Shown here: positions 1 to 12,652 of the stretch, one piece after another
Layout: each line of letters begins with the position of its first letter
How positions within the stretch are numbered: position 1 is the stretch's first letter
Assembly: GCA_902729315.2 (NCBI GenBank)
Contig: LR746274.1
Coordinates: 1,178,001-1,242,000 of the forward strand
Direction: 5' to 3'
Source: Spirodela intermedia
Lineage: Eukaryota; Streptophyta; Magnoliopsida; Alismatales; Araceae
Length of the DNA: 64,000 bases
The notes under the pieces: generated by a model
Database searches by the model: none
What the model was told of the DNA's origin: nothing
What the model saw: the letters and a program-made list of their open reading frames with translations, nothing else
Position numbers and translations under genes: made by a program

Positions 1-1735
1 TCTCCCCTATGAGTGCCACCTTGTCCTCAAGGGGGAAGCTAGGGAATTATGGTCGAAGGTGTGTGGTAATTTTCCAAGTGTTTTTGGTCTCCAGCAAACC
101 TGCCCAGCATATGAGGATTTTGGTTCCTCGTGGACCCTGGCGACTCCCAATGATGTCAATAGGCTCTATTGTCCACCCAAATCCTCATCTAGTGGCAATT
201 GGGTGGTGGCAGAGTTGGTTGGCATTCCAAATGCTCTCTTGAGCTAAGACACGTGGAAAATCTAGTGGATTCCCACAGTTGGAGGTAGAACTAAGACCAT
301 TTCTACTTTTTCCACAATTCTAATTGGCCAAAATAGTAAGGTCCCAAGCTTCTCGTAGGGACGCCTTGCAACAGGGCACTATCGATATGGCCGAAGATGG
401 ACATAGATGTGATCACCAACCTCGAACTTGAGCTCTCGGTGGTGCCAATTTGCATACCATTTGATCTTCTATTTCTTGAACTGATGGAGGGTGACATCAC
501 ATTCCTCCAATAGGGGGTCGACCTTGCCCATTTGTGCTGAACTAGCTTTACATGGTAGGAGGCCTGGCAGGGGTTTGTTGTAGACGATGGAGAAGGGAGT
601 GGTGCATGTCAACATGGAGAAGTTAATGTTGTACCAATATTTTCCTTGTGCAAGCCATCTGCTCTACTATCAGGGTCAATCTCCTACAAAACAACATAAG
701 CAGATCTCCAGCCCACGATTTATGACTCCATCTAGCCGTCAGTCTAGGGATGGTACGTGCTCATCTTTTAGAGGAGATGCCCTATAGCTTGAAAAGTTAT
801 CGTGAAAAGATGCTCATGAAGATCCTATAACAGTCACTTAGTATGGATTGAGGGATCCCGTGCAAGCGGACAATGTCTCAAAAGAAGACATGGGCGATCT
901 CACTAGTAATGAAGGGATGCTTGGTCGGTGGGAAATATGTGTACTTGCAAAGGTGATCCATGACCACTAGGATAGTGTTGAACCCCTTAGATTTTGACAG
1001 TCCCTCGATGAAATCCAGCAATATGTCCTACCAGATGCACTCGAGAATGGGCAATGGTTGCAGGAGACCTATTGGCTGCAAGATCTTGCTCTTGTCTTTT
1101 GACAGATCCTGAAGGCGACAACATAATCATGGACTGCCTTCTTCATTCCAGTCCAAGTCACATTCAAGCCCAACCACTTGCATGTGCGTAGGAACCCTAA
1201 GTTTCCCCCTATTACTGAATCATGGAATTCATGAAGAAGTATAGGAATGAATTGAGAGTTTTGTGCGATTACCAACCATTTATAGTGGAAGACGTCTTCG
1301 TGCCACTAAGAGTACTTGGGCCACCTCTCCAACTAGGTCTGGAGGTCCTATAAGATTGTCTAAAGTCGTGGGTCAAACAAGTATTCTTGGACAATGTGGG
1401 ACACTTCCATCAACTCTGATTGGTGCAAATCCCAATTGTTATATGTAATGTCATTGAGATATTGGTCAACACATCTACTACTTTGTTCTTGGCACTAGCC
1501 TTGTACCATACCTCAAATTGGAAGTTGATGATCTTGACAATCCACTTTTGATATTTTGGAAGGATCTTTTGTTGATCATGTATTTGAGGCTCCTTTAGTC
1601 AACGAAGATAATAAACTTGGCGCCGAGTAAGTAATACTTCCATTTGAGGGTGCCCAAGATAATAGCGATGAGCTCTCGCTCATAGACTATCTTCAACTAA
1701 TGCAAAGCCAAGAGGGCTTGGCTGAAGTAGGTGAT
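1..1735 (-). mobile_element. Ty3/gypsy pol fragment: end of RNase H and N-terminal integrase (decayed)
   Basis: Read on the minus strand, 1735 to about 1500 gives a broken RNase H end: LITYFSQAL, then VYERELIAI, then a YYLLG-like run. Positions 1275-1069 give the integrase H2C2 zinc finger (LLHEFHDS..GG.LGFLRT, then CRICQ-like residues with one Cys changed). Stops and frame shifts interrupt it throughout, so no protein is made. It is the downstream part of the same pol found at 3931-4580 and 7196-8030, and it runs off the left edge of the window. The family call rests on Ty3/gypsy RNase H and integrase signatures; the subfamily is not resolved. Confidence 0.8.
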
Positions 1736-1929
1736 GAGCTTTTGTTAAAGTTAGATTTTTATGTTTTAATTATTTCTATTATTTTATTTTTATTTTTTCG
1801 TTAACTTGTAGAATAAATATAGGAATATATTATTAAATTTAAAAGTCTAAAATTAAAATATTTAACATATTTTTTTATTATTAAAAACAAAATAAGAATA
1901 AAATATTAAAATAAAAAATATTGCTGCTC

Positions 1930-2140
1930 ACTTAGCAAGCCAGCACTCAGTAGCTAACCTAGAGGGGCACTGTGCTTGAGTGGGTAGACTCAAATTGGAG
2001 GGAGCCACAAGTTAGACTCAAGTGGCGAAAGACTCACTTTGAACACATGTGTCACTCCCCTACCACATCTTGGTGGCCAATTGATCGTGGAGTAGGGAGT
2101 GTCGTACACACATGTGCACGTGAGGGTGGACCACCTTTTT
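1930..2140 (+). repeat. Dispersed repeat, copy 1 (LTR-like)
   Basis: This block contains ACACATGTGTCACTCCCCT and, about 65 bases on, the imperfect inverse GGGAGTGTCGTACACACATG. The reverse complement of 6868-7000 carries the same order of short blocks (gagcca, ctcaagt, acacatgtg, actcccct, ccac). AT-rich DNA lies on the matching side of both copies. This suggests two copies of one LTR family in opposite orientation. Confidence 0.45.
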
Positions 2141-2608
2141 ATCTTCTCCCAAGATGGTCTTGGGCATTATAATATTTCAGAAGAAGGGATCTTTGTTGAC
2201 ATACTGTAACTTTGATTTATATTCTATTCAATCGCCGAAATATTTCTGATGTGAGACTAAAATTTCTTGTGTTTTAGGACAACTACCTGGAGCACGGTGT
2301 GATCCAACAGTGTTCAATGAGCCACGTCATCAAATAAGTAAGATCTTATGACTGACAAACTATCATGATCCCAAAATCGTTAACCAATCCATCGACAGCT
2401 CACGAATTCAACACTGCTCAGCACGCACATAATAATAAACGATGATCCGACAACAAGCAAAGCACCACAATATTAGGGACTTAAGTTCTTAGTTGACAAC
2501 AATTTGTGATAGGTTAATCCTACGAACAAACCACATGACCAAACACATGTGATCCAACGGCTCACAAAATATCACAACACTGAGAACTTAAGTTCTCACA
2601 TATATCAT

Positions 2609-2684
2609 TGTTAGGGATATAAAGATAATAATTAATTATTATCTAGTAAAATAGATATTTTATATTATCTTTAAAATCCCAATA
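2609..2684. repeat. AT-rich hairpin
   Basis: GGGATATAAAGATAAT at the left pairs imperfectly with ATTATCTTTAAAATCCC at the right across an AT-rich loop. The left end starts TGTTAGGG, which resembles an LTR terminus, but no partner LTR was found. Confidence 0.35.
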
Positions 2685-3435
2685 ACAGTCGTGAATACGA
2701 CAATCCATTTCTTCCCTCTTTCTATGCAATCAACACTTCCAGCAATCAATGAGCTTGTTTGTTTCGTCCTCCCCCAACTGCACTCAAGGCCTTCAACAAG
2801 TGGTCAACTCTTCCTTTCTCCCCCCAGACAATGGTGACAATGTGGTTGACCCTTTTTTTCGACAGATCTCTCTCACAAGTGATGCAATGCTTTCAAACAA
2901 TACTTATGTGACTTCTTGTGTGGTGTGGCACATCTAGATGAAACCAAGCCGTCACACTAGTGTCTCCAGTTGTCCAAGAGGTAGAGTAAACTTGGGCAAT
3001 GATTTATTTTCAAATTTTGTCATTTATTTACGTGCTTTCAATATTTATTTATATTTTACAGTAAGTTATTTCAGTTACGTATATGTTCTGATAGAAATGA
3101 ATAGAACTCAACAAAAATTTGATAAATGATCTTCGTTCTTCTTCAGAATCCTCTGAAACTTGTCTGAGATCAAGCTAAGATTGTGTCCAACTTATTTTCT
3201 ATTGATTTTTATTAATCAAATCTCGACATATTTGTGTCTTCGGCATTCCGTGAATAACAAGTATCTTTTTTTTTCGAACACGAAATCAAAGAGATTAAAG
3301 GTTAATTAGTTAGTATTGAACTGTTAAAACAAGGTGGAGACTTTCACGACTGACCTCATGATGTCATGTGTCTGAATTCTTGAGCACACATTTATTTGAG
3401 AATCATGATCGCCATGAAAATGACTTGACTGTGTT

Positions 3436-3720
3436 TCTTTCTTTCATAAATATCATCTTATTTCTTTCTCTCCCTCTCTCATGAAACATATTCTTCTCTC
3501 TCCATCTATCGTGAGATCTCTCTCTCTCTCTCTCTCTCTCTCCTTCTCTCTCGTGAGATGTTTCTTTCTCTCCATCTCACGTGAGATTTCTTTCCTTCTC
3601 TCTCTTTCTCTCTCTTTTGTGAGAGATCTCTTCTTTCTCTTTCATGAGAGCTCTCTCTTCTCTCTCTATTTTCTTCCTTTATTTTTCCTTTTCTCTTCTT
3701 TTATTCTTCTCACCTCACCC
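3436..3720. repeat. Pyrimidine-rich low-complexity tract with (CT)n
   Basis: Nearly unbroken C/T on the plus strand, including a pure (CT)n run near 3519-3541. Several spaced copies of a CGTGAGAT or GTGAGA unit interrupt it. The open frame here encodes only Ser/Leu/Phe runs and is not credible as a gene. Confidence 0.8.
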
Positions 3721-3930
3721 TTTTATTTTCTTATTTCTGTTAAATAGGGATAAAATATTAAAATCACTTTATATATAAACTAAATTACTTTTCACAATGG
3801 ATTAATCAATCTCCTTGTATTTGACCTAAGACTTACATCTATACTAATATCTTTTTAAGTCTTAGTTCTAAATATTATTAGATAATATGCATCTAAACAC
3901 AACGACAAGTGTACATCAATTTTCGTCATT

Positions 3931-4580
3931 ACATGAAGACCGCCTTGACACTGCAACCTAAAGCATCAACTTCCATTTCAAAAGAAATAAAGAAATCAGG
4001 GAAAGTGAGTATCAAAGTGGTCGTGAGGGCTTCCTTGAGCTGCTAGAAAATTGCATCCACTTCAAGTCCCCAGTTGAACACATCCTTCTTATACAGTTAG
4101 GTGAGCAGCCAAGCTATCATGCCATAATGCGCGATGAAGCGCCTATAGTAACCCATTAGGCTGAGAAAGCCCAAAGCTAGTAGATTGTTGTGGGTAGTGA
4201 CCACTAGATGACTACCTTGATTTTCTCAAGGTTGACACGCACACCCTCTATCGAGACCCCATGGGCCAAGTACACCATTTGAGCTTACCCAAAGGAACAC
4301 TTTTTCGGGTTGAGGTGCAAGGCATTGGCATGGAAGATGGCCACCACACGCCTCAAGCGTTCTAGTGTTCCTCTAGCCTCAAGCTGTAAACCTAGACGTT
4401 GTCAAAGAAGATGAGGACAAACTTGCAAGGGTAGCAAGAGGAGATCTAGTTCATTAGTGCATGAAGGTCGCAAGCATGTTGGAGAGTCTGAATGGTATAA
4501 CCAAGAACTTGTAGTCTCCCGTGTGCATGCAGAAGGCCATCTTTGGGACGTCTTTGCTCCGAATCATTATCTAATGGTAG
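3931..4580 (-). mobile_element. Ty3/gypsy reverse transcriptase C-terminus to RNase H start (decayed)
   Basis: On the minus strand 4580-4500 gives DVPKMAFCMHTGDYKFLVIPF, the palm region just after the GYHQI motif. This is followed by NPKKCSFG, then HYRRFIAHYG in the thumb/connection, and ISFEMEVDALGCSV at the start of RNase H. Stop codons and small indels show it is dead. It continues the reading that breaks off at about 7200 and resumes again at 1735. Confidence 0.8.
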
Positions 4581-6149
4581 CCTAACGTGACCTAATCATT
4601 ATATAATAAATCATGTAAATTTAAAAGTTATAAAACTAGAAAATACTAATTTTTAAATTTTTAGATATATTTTAGAATAAATAAATCAATTATAATTTAA
4701 TAAAAGGTTCTAATAATAGTGGAGAATTTTGAAGTCAATCATACGGATGTAAGATATTATCGAATAATATTTTATAATTTTAAACTAAATTATGAGTTTG
4801 TAAGAATTTTAAACTAAATGATGACTATAAATTATATTTAAAAATTCACAAAAAAAGGAAAATAAGGGTGTAAACATCAAATGACATCAACTCCCCGACG
4901 AATGTGAATTGGGTGGAAATAGAGTTCCACTCAGTGATTATTGTGTAAGTGATTACAGACGAATTAATTGGTCAAATTAAGAACTATAAAAGTCAAAAGA
5001 ATACTAATTAAATGAAGAATAATTTTGAGACTTGAAATTACACATAGTGTCACTAAATGAAATAAAAATTAAGTTAAAAGTAGGAAAGGTAGAGTTCTAG
5101 CTTGATGACAACGATCACTGAAATTATGTGTTCAAAGGGTCATTGAACGATGTCTATGGTCTTGAAAGCTCTTTTTAGACATAGATGACCTAGACATTTG
5201 CTGGATCTCCTTTCAAAGTTTAGACAATGTTGATAGAAGTTAAACTAATTAAAAATAGTAAAATAGAGTTCTGATATTGCAGCGATGATGTGTCAAAATC
5301 TTGAGAATTCAAAAAGATTATTGTACAATGTTTATGGCCTCAAAGGCTCTCCTTGAACAATCTTTAGATATTTTTACAAAGTCTAAAAATCGATGAGGTG
5401 GGTTGACGAATTATTTCTAATGGTTTTCACCCCACAAAGTAAAAAAATAACAACTTTGCAAAATTTAAGTGGCTGTCTCCTAATAGAGATAAGCTGGATG
5501 TAGATGAGACACATCTTACGAAGCTTTATCCTTAGGTACACATAGTAAGAGGAGGTTCTTCATTACATCTAGTATGCTCTCAGGAGGTGGTGAATCAATC
5601 TCTTAGTAGATCGTCCTCTTCTTGATGATAGCTTATTCTTCGATCAATTAGAGATAATTTACTTGATGGATTCACGATCATTTTATTCATAATCGTTTGA
5701 CAATTTTAGTAATGATGCTCTACAAATCACATTGACAAGAGTTTTGCTGATGATTGAGCAATTCTAACGGCTTAATAGTTCACCAGCAATGTGCAAAAAA
5801 ATTACGATTTAATCAAATAAAAATATGAATTTTGACTCTAGTAAGATTTGAACCCTCACTTGTTGCTTGCCTACATGAGAGAGATGAAATAAGTATATGA
5901 ATACCTTTATAAAGTGACATCATAAGGGTATCTCTTTTTTATAAACAAGGGATATGTTAGGTATTAAGATCATTGAAAACCTTCTGGAAAGTTATGACCA
6001 CCGGTTTAGTCCTACATCAATTATTTGTTAGGTTTTGAGACAAATATATAGTAATACGAGATTTGGTGATTAATGTTTCCCTTTCTTGTATGTGTACAAC
6101 CACTCATTTTTCTTATAGTTTGAAATTTTAGTGAATAATATTTATATAA
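4581..6149. other. AT-rich insertion, no gene seen
   Basis: This stretch is AT-rich and full of stops in all frames. It lies inside the split gypsy pol and probably represents the LTR and leader of the copia-like element whose gag begins just after it. I could not find an LTR boundary or primer-binding site. Confidence 0.4.
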
Positions 6150-6870
6150 ATATTAGTGAAATGGTCATTGACACTTATCAATCTATCACATATGATATTA
6201 TTGAGATGACTAAGTAAAGAGATATTATCCAATCAGTATAGTTTATATCTGCTCTAGGCCCAAAGTATAAAGTAGTGAGAGAATAGATGATGACTATAGT
6301 GGATATCTCAACTTTAGCACACATATATACACACCTTACATGATTTGAACCTTTTAGTTCTAACTCACAATCATAGTTGTCTACTAGGATAACAGCAAGC
6401 AGATGAGGTAGAGGGGGATTCCCAAATAGAGGAAGAGGAAGATAGCTTACTAATGTTAGTCACACTTGTGACAAGATAAATTATTTTGTGAGCATTATCA
6501 CAGAACAAATCATATTGCAGATTGGTGTTAGGCTAAGTATGGATGTCCTAGTGGACAACTAATACAACAAAATAATTAGATATCTAGAAAAATATGATAC
6601 ATTTTGTTAGCATAAATAGAAAATAATAGTCAAGTCTATTTATTATTGCATGAATGATTGACTAGATAGTTACTCACTCTTTGTTTAAAAATTATTGTGA
6701 TTTAAAAAAATTTAGATTTTGATGCCTCCTTTCATATCATTAGTAATGCTTCTCAATTTAGAGCCTTACAACCTCTATCAAAACCACTTCATATTTGTGT
6801 TACAAATGATTCATTATCTTCTATGACTATTCTTGGTAATGTTTCATTTTCTCCTTCATGCCTAGTTGGA
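6150..6870 (+). mobile_element. Ty1/copia gag zinc knuckle and protease start (decayed)
   Basis: The plus strand reads FISALGPKYKVVRE, the UBN2-type gag motif. An Arg/Gly-rich linker (GRGGFPNRGRGR) follows, then HTCDKC and a CxxC-like zinc knuckle with HRTNH and KYGCPSG pieces in shifted frames. Next comes the protease-region signature FDASFHISNASQFRALQP. Frameshifts and stops abound. The copia reading ends abruptly where the dispersed repeat begins at about 6870. Confidence 0.65.
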
Positions 6871-7195
6871 CACTAGTGACGTGGAAGGGGAGTAATGCAC
6901 ATGTGTCCCCCACAAGTCCCTAAGCTACTTGAGCCCCTTACTCATGGCTCCACTCAACTATGCTTCCAACTTGCTTGCAGACCTAGCTAGCTGGTGGGTC
7001 CCCTCTTTTTCTATTTTTTCATTTTATTTTATTTCACTTTATTTATCTCAAAAATAGGATTATAAAAATTATATAAATTTACATAAAATTATATAATTAG
7101 CTAAAAATTTATGTTAACTAATTAAAAACTAATTTTAATAATTTAACATAAATATAAGTTTATTTATTATGAGTTAAGGCTTAAAATATATTATT
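6868..7195 (-). repeat. Dispersed repeat, copy 2, with AT-rich flank
   Basis: On the minus strand this matches the 1740-2140 region in layout and in several conserved blocks (see copy 1). It sits between the copia protease remnant and the gypsy RT. It therefore looks like the terminus of a later insertion. Confidence 0.45.
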
Positions 7196-8030
7196 AATTA
7201 ATTATTAACTCATGATAATGAAGACTTATCATAGTCCAAGGAAAGATCAAGCTTGGAGAAGATTTTGGCACCATGGAACTCATCCAAAAGTTCCTTGATG
7301 ATGCCATCAGAAATTGACCTAGCATAGTGATGTGATTGAGGGCACGGTAATCTACGTAGAAGTGCCATAAACCATCCTTTCTCCTCACCAGTATTGTCGA
7401 GCTAAAGTATGGGTTGGCTGAGTTTTGAATGACCTTGGAGGCAAACATCTCACAAACCTTCTCCAGCTCTGTCTTTTGAAAATGAGGGTAGCAGAAAGGG
7501 CAGTTGTTGATGGGTTTTTCATCAATCTCCAATAGAATCATATGATCCACTTCATGAGCCATGGCAAGCCACTAACATACTCAAAACTGGTTGAGAAGTC
7601 TTGTCAAAGATTGGCTTTGAGCCATGCATCAGAGGCTGCCTCAAGTTGATGCTCCATTTGGAAGAGTTTGATGATCAGATCGCATGTGCAAAAGACTTTG
7701 AACAACTCCTTAAAAGCAATGTTGCCTTGGGTTGTGGGTATGACCACTTGGAGCATCATGCTCTCTGACCCCACCATAAATGAGATCATCTATTGGTTGA
7801 AGTCCACCTTGATCTTCCACATGGTTTGCATCCACTTGAGCCCTAGGACTACATCCACATTGGCTAGGGGGAGGACCAAGAGGTCCTCATGTATTGTCAT
7901 GTTAAATCTGATGTGGTCTATTATTGCCATTCTTTCCTTCTCCATTTCTTGGATTCCATTTTGTATTAGTTTCCATAGTGGAAGAAGTGAGAAACGAGGA
8001 CTCTGCAATCATCAACAATTGGCATTTTAG
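7196..8030 (-). mobile_element. Ty3/gypsy protease end and N-terminal reverse transcriptase (decayed)
   Basis: Positions 8008-7790 (minus) end with VDVVLGLKWMQTM, the second retropepsin motif. Positions 7562-7194 read EKPINNCPFCYPHFQKTELE, then NPYFSSTILVRRKDGLWHF and YVDYRALNHIT, which are RT fingers motifs. The frame is lost near the DLxxGYHQI motif at the 7200 junction. This is the upstream part of the split pol. No gag is found upstream of 8030, where copia sequence starts instead, so the element is truncated there. Confidence 0.85.
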
Positions 8031-8169
8031 CCTTTGGGTTGAGGTTATCCTAGGCTTTAGAGCACATGTACTTTGTGAACTCAGTTCAAGAGAAAGAGTA
8101 GGAACAATGGCTCAAGGGAAAGAGAATGTCAACACTAACATGGTTAATGGAAAAGACTTCAAATTTTAG

Positions 8170-9010
8170 TAGATAACTAACCTAAAATCGGTGAAATTTA
8201 ATCTCTGTGAAGTCTACATTCTCTACAAGCAAAAGAAGGTTTCCTTCTCAAAGTTTGGAATAACTTTTACGACCAAAAGGTTGAAGGTAATTCACATCAA
8301 TGTGCATGAACTTTCTTCAGTTGCCTCACTTAGAGGTTGAAGATATTATGTTACATTTTCTAATGATTCAACTTGGAAGATATGAGTTTTTTTTTTTAAA
8401 AAAATCATACTTTTATAAATTTTGAAAAAATAAGTCAAATTGAGCTTGAGTTCAGTCTCCAAGTTAAATATTTATGATCAAACAATGGTGGTAAATATAA
8501 GAATGAAAATTTGAACAAATTTACCTAGAGCATGTGATTCAAATGAAGAAGAGAGTTCTAAACATGTCATGATAAAATAGCATTGTTGAGAGAATGAATA
8601 GGATTTCGAATGAACAAGACAAGAGCATGAGATTACATGTTAAACCATCAGGATCCCTATATCATCGACTCTTAGAGTTCTAGACCAGAAAAAAGGTAAA
8701 CATCTCTTACACAAAAAATTTCAAATTTCATACTTATGTGCATATGGATTCTAAAAATATAGAAAATCTTCAGTTTTCATTAAATATGGAACTGATGAAT
8801 GACTATGGATTTTAGGATAATCAAAACTAGAAAATTATGAGAAGCATGAATGTTATATTCAATCAAATGGTCTTATACGGAACCAAAATATCATCAAAAT
8901 CTGATCATGAATATTTCTCAAAGTAGGTAGAACTTGAAAATATTTTAGAAGAAGATTTAGATACAAGGGTTCAGATTAACCTTAAAAATTAAATTGAAAT
9001 TGAAAATGTA
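8170..9010 (+). mobile_element. Ty1/copia integrase and linker fragment (decayed)
   Basis: The plus strand gives KFNLCEVYIL..KQKKVSFSKFG, then ELSSVAS, the GAG-pre-integrase to integrase core. Later, in other frames, comes KIMRSMNVIFNQMVLY, the linker between integrase and RT. Positions 8365-8600 match 21361-21600 in order and wording, so this is the same copia family. It is not coding now. Confidence 0.75.
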
Positions 9011-11300
9011 GGATATAAAGATATTTCTACTAGATTTAAACTGTAAAGGTTCTGGAAATTATGAAGACCACTTATAATTTACACGTCCTTTCTACATTAT
9101 TTATCAATAACTAATTGTGGTGAAGCTAAGTCATATTTGAAAGCTATGAACACTTAGAACTCATTCAATTGAGAGTTAACAATGTAAGATGAGTTAAATT
9201 TCCTATATAAAAATTAGACATGGAAACTAACTCTATTCCCAATTAGGAAGAAAAAAATTCACAAAAATTATACATTTGAATTTAAGACTGCACTTAGATC
9301 ATAAAGGGGGGTTGAATTTATTTATTTGTAATTTTTATTTTGATGAACTCCTAAGATCTTTGTTCTTCTCCTTTGAATAGTAAGTCATTTTATTTTTCTA
9401 GATCTATATGTTTGAAACTCATGATTTTTTTCTGTGGTTTGATCCCCTACATACATTCACTTTCTAAAAATAACCACATTCTCAAGTTCCACTAAGTCAA
9501 ACATCCCAATCATAATCATTAATTGTCAAGTTCAGTGTTCACATAATTTCTATCTTAATTTTTTTTCTAGATTAACAACTCCTAGTGGCCAAGAGCTGAT
9601 CAGAGAGTTTAGTTCTCTTAAGTCATTAAAAAAAATAATCACAAGTTTATCTTGCTGGACCATTATATGCATGATGTTTTTATGAAGAGAAATAATTTTT
9701 AGATCAATGAAAATATCTAAATTCCTAGTTAAAAATATAAATGATATGAAAATATTCAAGTATAATTCAAAATAATAACAATAAATGTTCATATGAGAAC
9801 TTATTAAGTATACTCCTGACCCATGATATTAATTTAGTCTAATTGAGTTCTTATAATATGAAGAGTTATTATTTTGTATAGTTCTATGGAAACTATTAAT
9901 ATCTTTAGAAATTTTTATGGTAAGCAACGTAATGATTAAGACACTCAAATCAATAAGATCTTGTCGAGAAAAATATTGGTATGAAAGCTTACTCATTTAT
10001 CTATGAACCCATGATTTTACATCATAAGTTTTGAAAGGTTTTAACCTCAAATTAATGGAGTGTATTCAGATTCTAAATTTGTGTTAAACAGAATTTCCTG
10101 ATTAATATCAAATATATACTAAAAATCGTGTTTATTATCTGAATCACTGAAATCATGATATGATATATTGAGATCATCAATCAAGATGTGTTCTTGAGCA
10201 TCACACTTAATTTGAGATAATTTGGATAATTTTTGAATGTTTTATTATGACATTAATGAGACATTTTACGGATTTGGTACTTAGAATAATGGGTGGTTAA
10301 TGAATCAATATGAACTTACATGATTCGAATATGAATGTTAAGTGATAAAGGAATGGCATATTGATTTCTCTTGAGGATATCCGAACCATTTAAATAACAT
10401 GTATTAGTTTCTCAGGTGTTTGAATTAGTTATGTTTTAGAGAAAATAATCGTCAAAAAATCACAAAGATCTAAAAATATTTTTGTATGATATTTGCCTAT
10501 AAATTTTATTGTTTTACAACGGTTATATTAAGATAGAATGATTATCTTTTTCATCTCAACAAACTCAAGCTTTGCGCTGCTAGAGTATTGAATTGCATGA
10601 AGGCATTAATCTGAAGGTTTGTGCTGACAAGTTTAATTGCATGAAGGCATTAATCTGAAGAGAACTGCTAGAGTATTGAAAGATCCTCCTCAACCTGTTT
10701 GAAATTTAAAGAGCCTTTAATCTATATAGTCAACAATCCGACAAGAAGGAGACAACGACTACAAGAGCCGTGAATTTAAAACAGAATTTCAAAGTGAAAT
10801 TCTGTAAGAGCTGAGCCTAGTAATTAGCGGTGTGTGATCAAACAATCATAGTAAATGAAACCCAAGTACATGATTGTTCTTGGAGAGTGGACATAAGCAA
10901 TAAGCCGAACCACTATTAAAATCCTCAACTTTATATGTGTCAAAACTAGAAAAGCATGCAAATCATAAAAAGTAAAGAGGAGTTAAAGATATTGAAATAT
11001 AATTTATTGAACATAGATATAAGAACGAATCAATTTAACCCCCTTTTCTTAATCCTAGTGCAGATCAAATCCTAAAGAATCAATGCTTTGTGGTCAAAGC
11101 AGAGTGGGAGAGAGAGATGGGTGTGCATGAGGCTTAGGGGGCTTTTATAGCTATCACTTGCCCCTTCAATTACTGTTCGAAGAGGAAGAATAAATTCAAT
11201 ACAATTAAATCAATGAATGGTATGCATAATCAGTCGATGCGGATTGGAACTAGTGGCCTCCTATCTGATTTCTCAGGGAACTCCAATTCCCACCCAAAAT
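9011..11300. other. AT-rich intergenic DNA, no gene recognised
   Basis: All six frames are densely stopped and I recognise no protein motif. The only structure noted is a short direct repeat at about 10577-10680. The region is probably very old transposon debris. Confidence 0.6.
10577..10680 (+). repeat. Short direct repeats
   Basis: The unit TTGCATGAAGGCATTAATCT occurs near 10594 and again near 10636. CTGCTAGAGTATTGAA also occurs twice, near 10577 and 10666. The pattern suggests a small interlaced duplication. Confidence 0.7.
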
Positions 11301-12246
11301 GCACTCTAGTATTATATCCCCTTCACTTCTGATATTTCTGACCATCACCACCACCAGAACTACCAACACCGGAACTGCCAACACCACCAGGGTGGATGGT
11401 GAAATGAAGAACCAAATTGTTAATCAGTAAAGTGGCAGTGAGCAAACGGTGGGAAGCAGCTGAACACATATTCTTATATACCAAGTTAATTAAACTAACT
11501 GTATATATTTGTACACAATGTTCAACAATAGGTAGGTTATTCATAGCTGGATGGCTTTGAAGTCTTCTAAAACCAAATTAGTCTCCAAATGATGATTCAG
11601 TTAGTTCTCCTCAGGGAGATGCTAACTTTCCCACCTAATTTATTTCATCCTTCACTATGACTTGATCCTAATTTGGAGCCTTATGTAACCAGAGTAAGCC
11701 AAGTGCCCTCCTCAGCCTGGATGGCCACTTACATTTCCTCAGGCCGATCCAGTGAACATATTCAATGCGTATTTTCTAATGTCGTTGTTGTCCACGTATC
11801 AACTTTGCGATAACCCTCTCTCTCATGCGTTGTAATGAAGCCCTGGCCGGCCCGGTCCCTGGCAGACTCAGTCGTGATGTCATGACCCTGTTAGGACTCA
11901 CCTACTGTCACTGACGTGGGCAGTAATGGTGGAGTCGGTGGAGAAAATATGTGAAGAAGAACGAAGCATGGCAAGATTGCCCATGTCGCTATCCAGACAG
12001 CTTGAGAGATGATGAATTCATCACCAGTGAAATTTCGAACTTCTAATCCGCCTTGGTGAACTTGGCCTACTTACAGGGATGGATAGAGGTGGGGAGAGAA
12101 AGAAGAGGAGGCACAATTGTACTTCATCGACGGAAGACTTTAGATAAATTTGCCACCAACGAATGAGCTCAAATCCGTCTCCGTCTTCACCAACACTGTC
12201 GATGACAATAAGCTGCTTTTTCTTTTACGAGTTTAACACCTTCGCG

Positions 12247-12249
<3 letters not shown>
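11301..12249. other. Intergenic region upstream of the extensin gene
   Basis: No gene is recognised. A 73-codon minus-strand frame at 11544-11323 ends with Gly/Ser repeats (GGVGSSGVGSSGGGDG) but has no family match I know and no context. The GC content rises towards the extensin gene. Confidence 0.5.

Positions 12250-12282
<33 letters not shown>
12250..12282 (+). repeat. (GA)n microsatellite in the extensin upstream region
   Basis: Pure GA dinucleotide repeat, about 16 units, some 240 bases upstream of the TATA box. GA tracts near plant promoters can bind GAGA-binding BPC proteins; a role here is inference. Confidence 0.9.
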
Positions 12283-12284
<2 letters not shown>

Positions 12285-12519
12285 GGGTGTTTCCGCATGG
12301 AGCCACCGCTGGGGAAGATTTTCAAACCTACAACCATCTTGATGGAACATGCCCGTGAACTGGAAGAAGTCATGGGCGTGGGCCATGAGCCCGCTTTGGA
12401 CCGCGACAAGTCTCAGACCGATTCACACGACAATAAAAGAATATGTTATTTTACTTCTTTCAGTGGTCCTTTGGATCAAGCAGGCGCCCGTAACCCCTTC
12501 GCCACCGTCCCTCAACTCC

Positions 12520-12527
12520 TATAAATA
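12520..12527 (+). promoter_or_regulatory. TATA box of the extensin gene
   Basis: TATAAATA followed by GGGG, 126 bases upstream of the chosen ATG at 12653. Transcription would start around 12550, leaving a leader of about 100 bases, usual for a plant gene. Confidence 0.7.
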
Positions 12528-12652
12528 GGGGTGCTGCCCGCTAGTTCGCAGCATCAAACACCAAAGCTCCGCAGACAGCGGGCAGAGGAAGGGTTGGGCG
12601 GAGGAGGTTAGGTTTATAAGATTCCGCGACCCCTCCAAGGGATCGTGTAGCG

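Larger units (their letters stand above)
1736..3930. mobile_element. Insertion splitting the gypsy pol (unclassified)
   Basis: The minus-strand RNase H reading stops at about 3915 (after GCSVKAVFM) and resumes at about 1735 (LITYFSQAL), so this 2.2 kb is foreign to the pol frame. It begins with an AT-rich stretch from a TG at 1743, then a GC-richer block (1930-2140) that recurs inverted at 6868-7000. It also holds a hairpin at 2609-2684 and a long pyrimidine tract at 3436-3720. I see no coding domain and no clear target duplication. It may be several nested insertions or solo LTRs. Confidence 0.45.

Noticed and set aside
3481-3747. 88-codon frame rich in Leu, Ser and Phe
   Set aside because: Translation of a CT-rich simple repeat.
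7668-8030. 120-codon plus-strand frame
   Set aside because: Antisense to the gypsy protease region, which is read on the minus strand.
10577-10680. CRISPR-like repeat spacing
   Set aside because: Only two copies of each unit in plant nuclear DNA; it is a small duplication.
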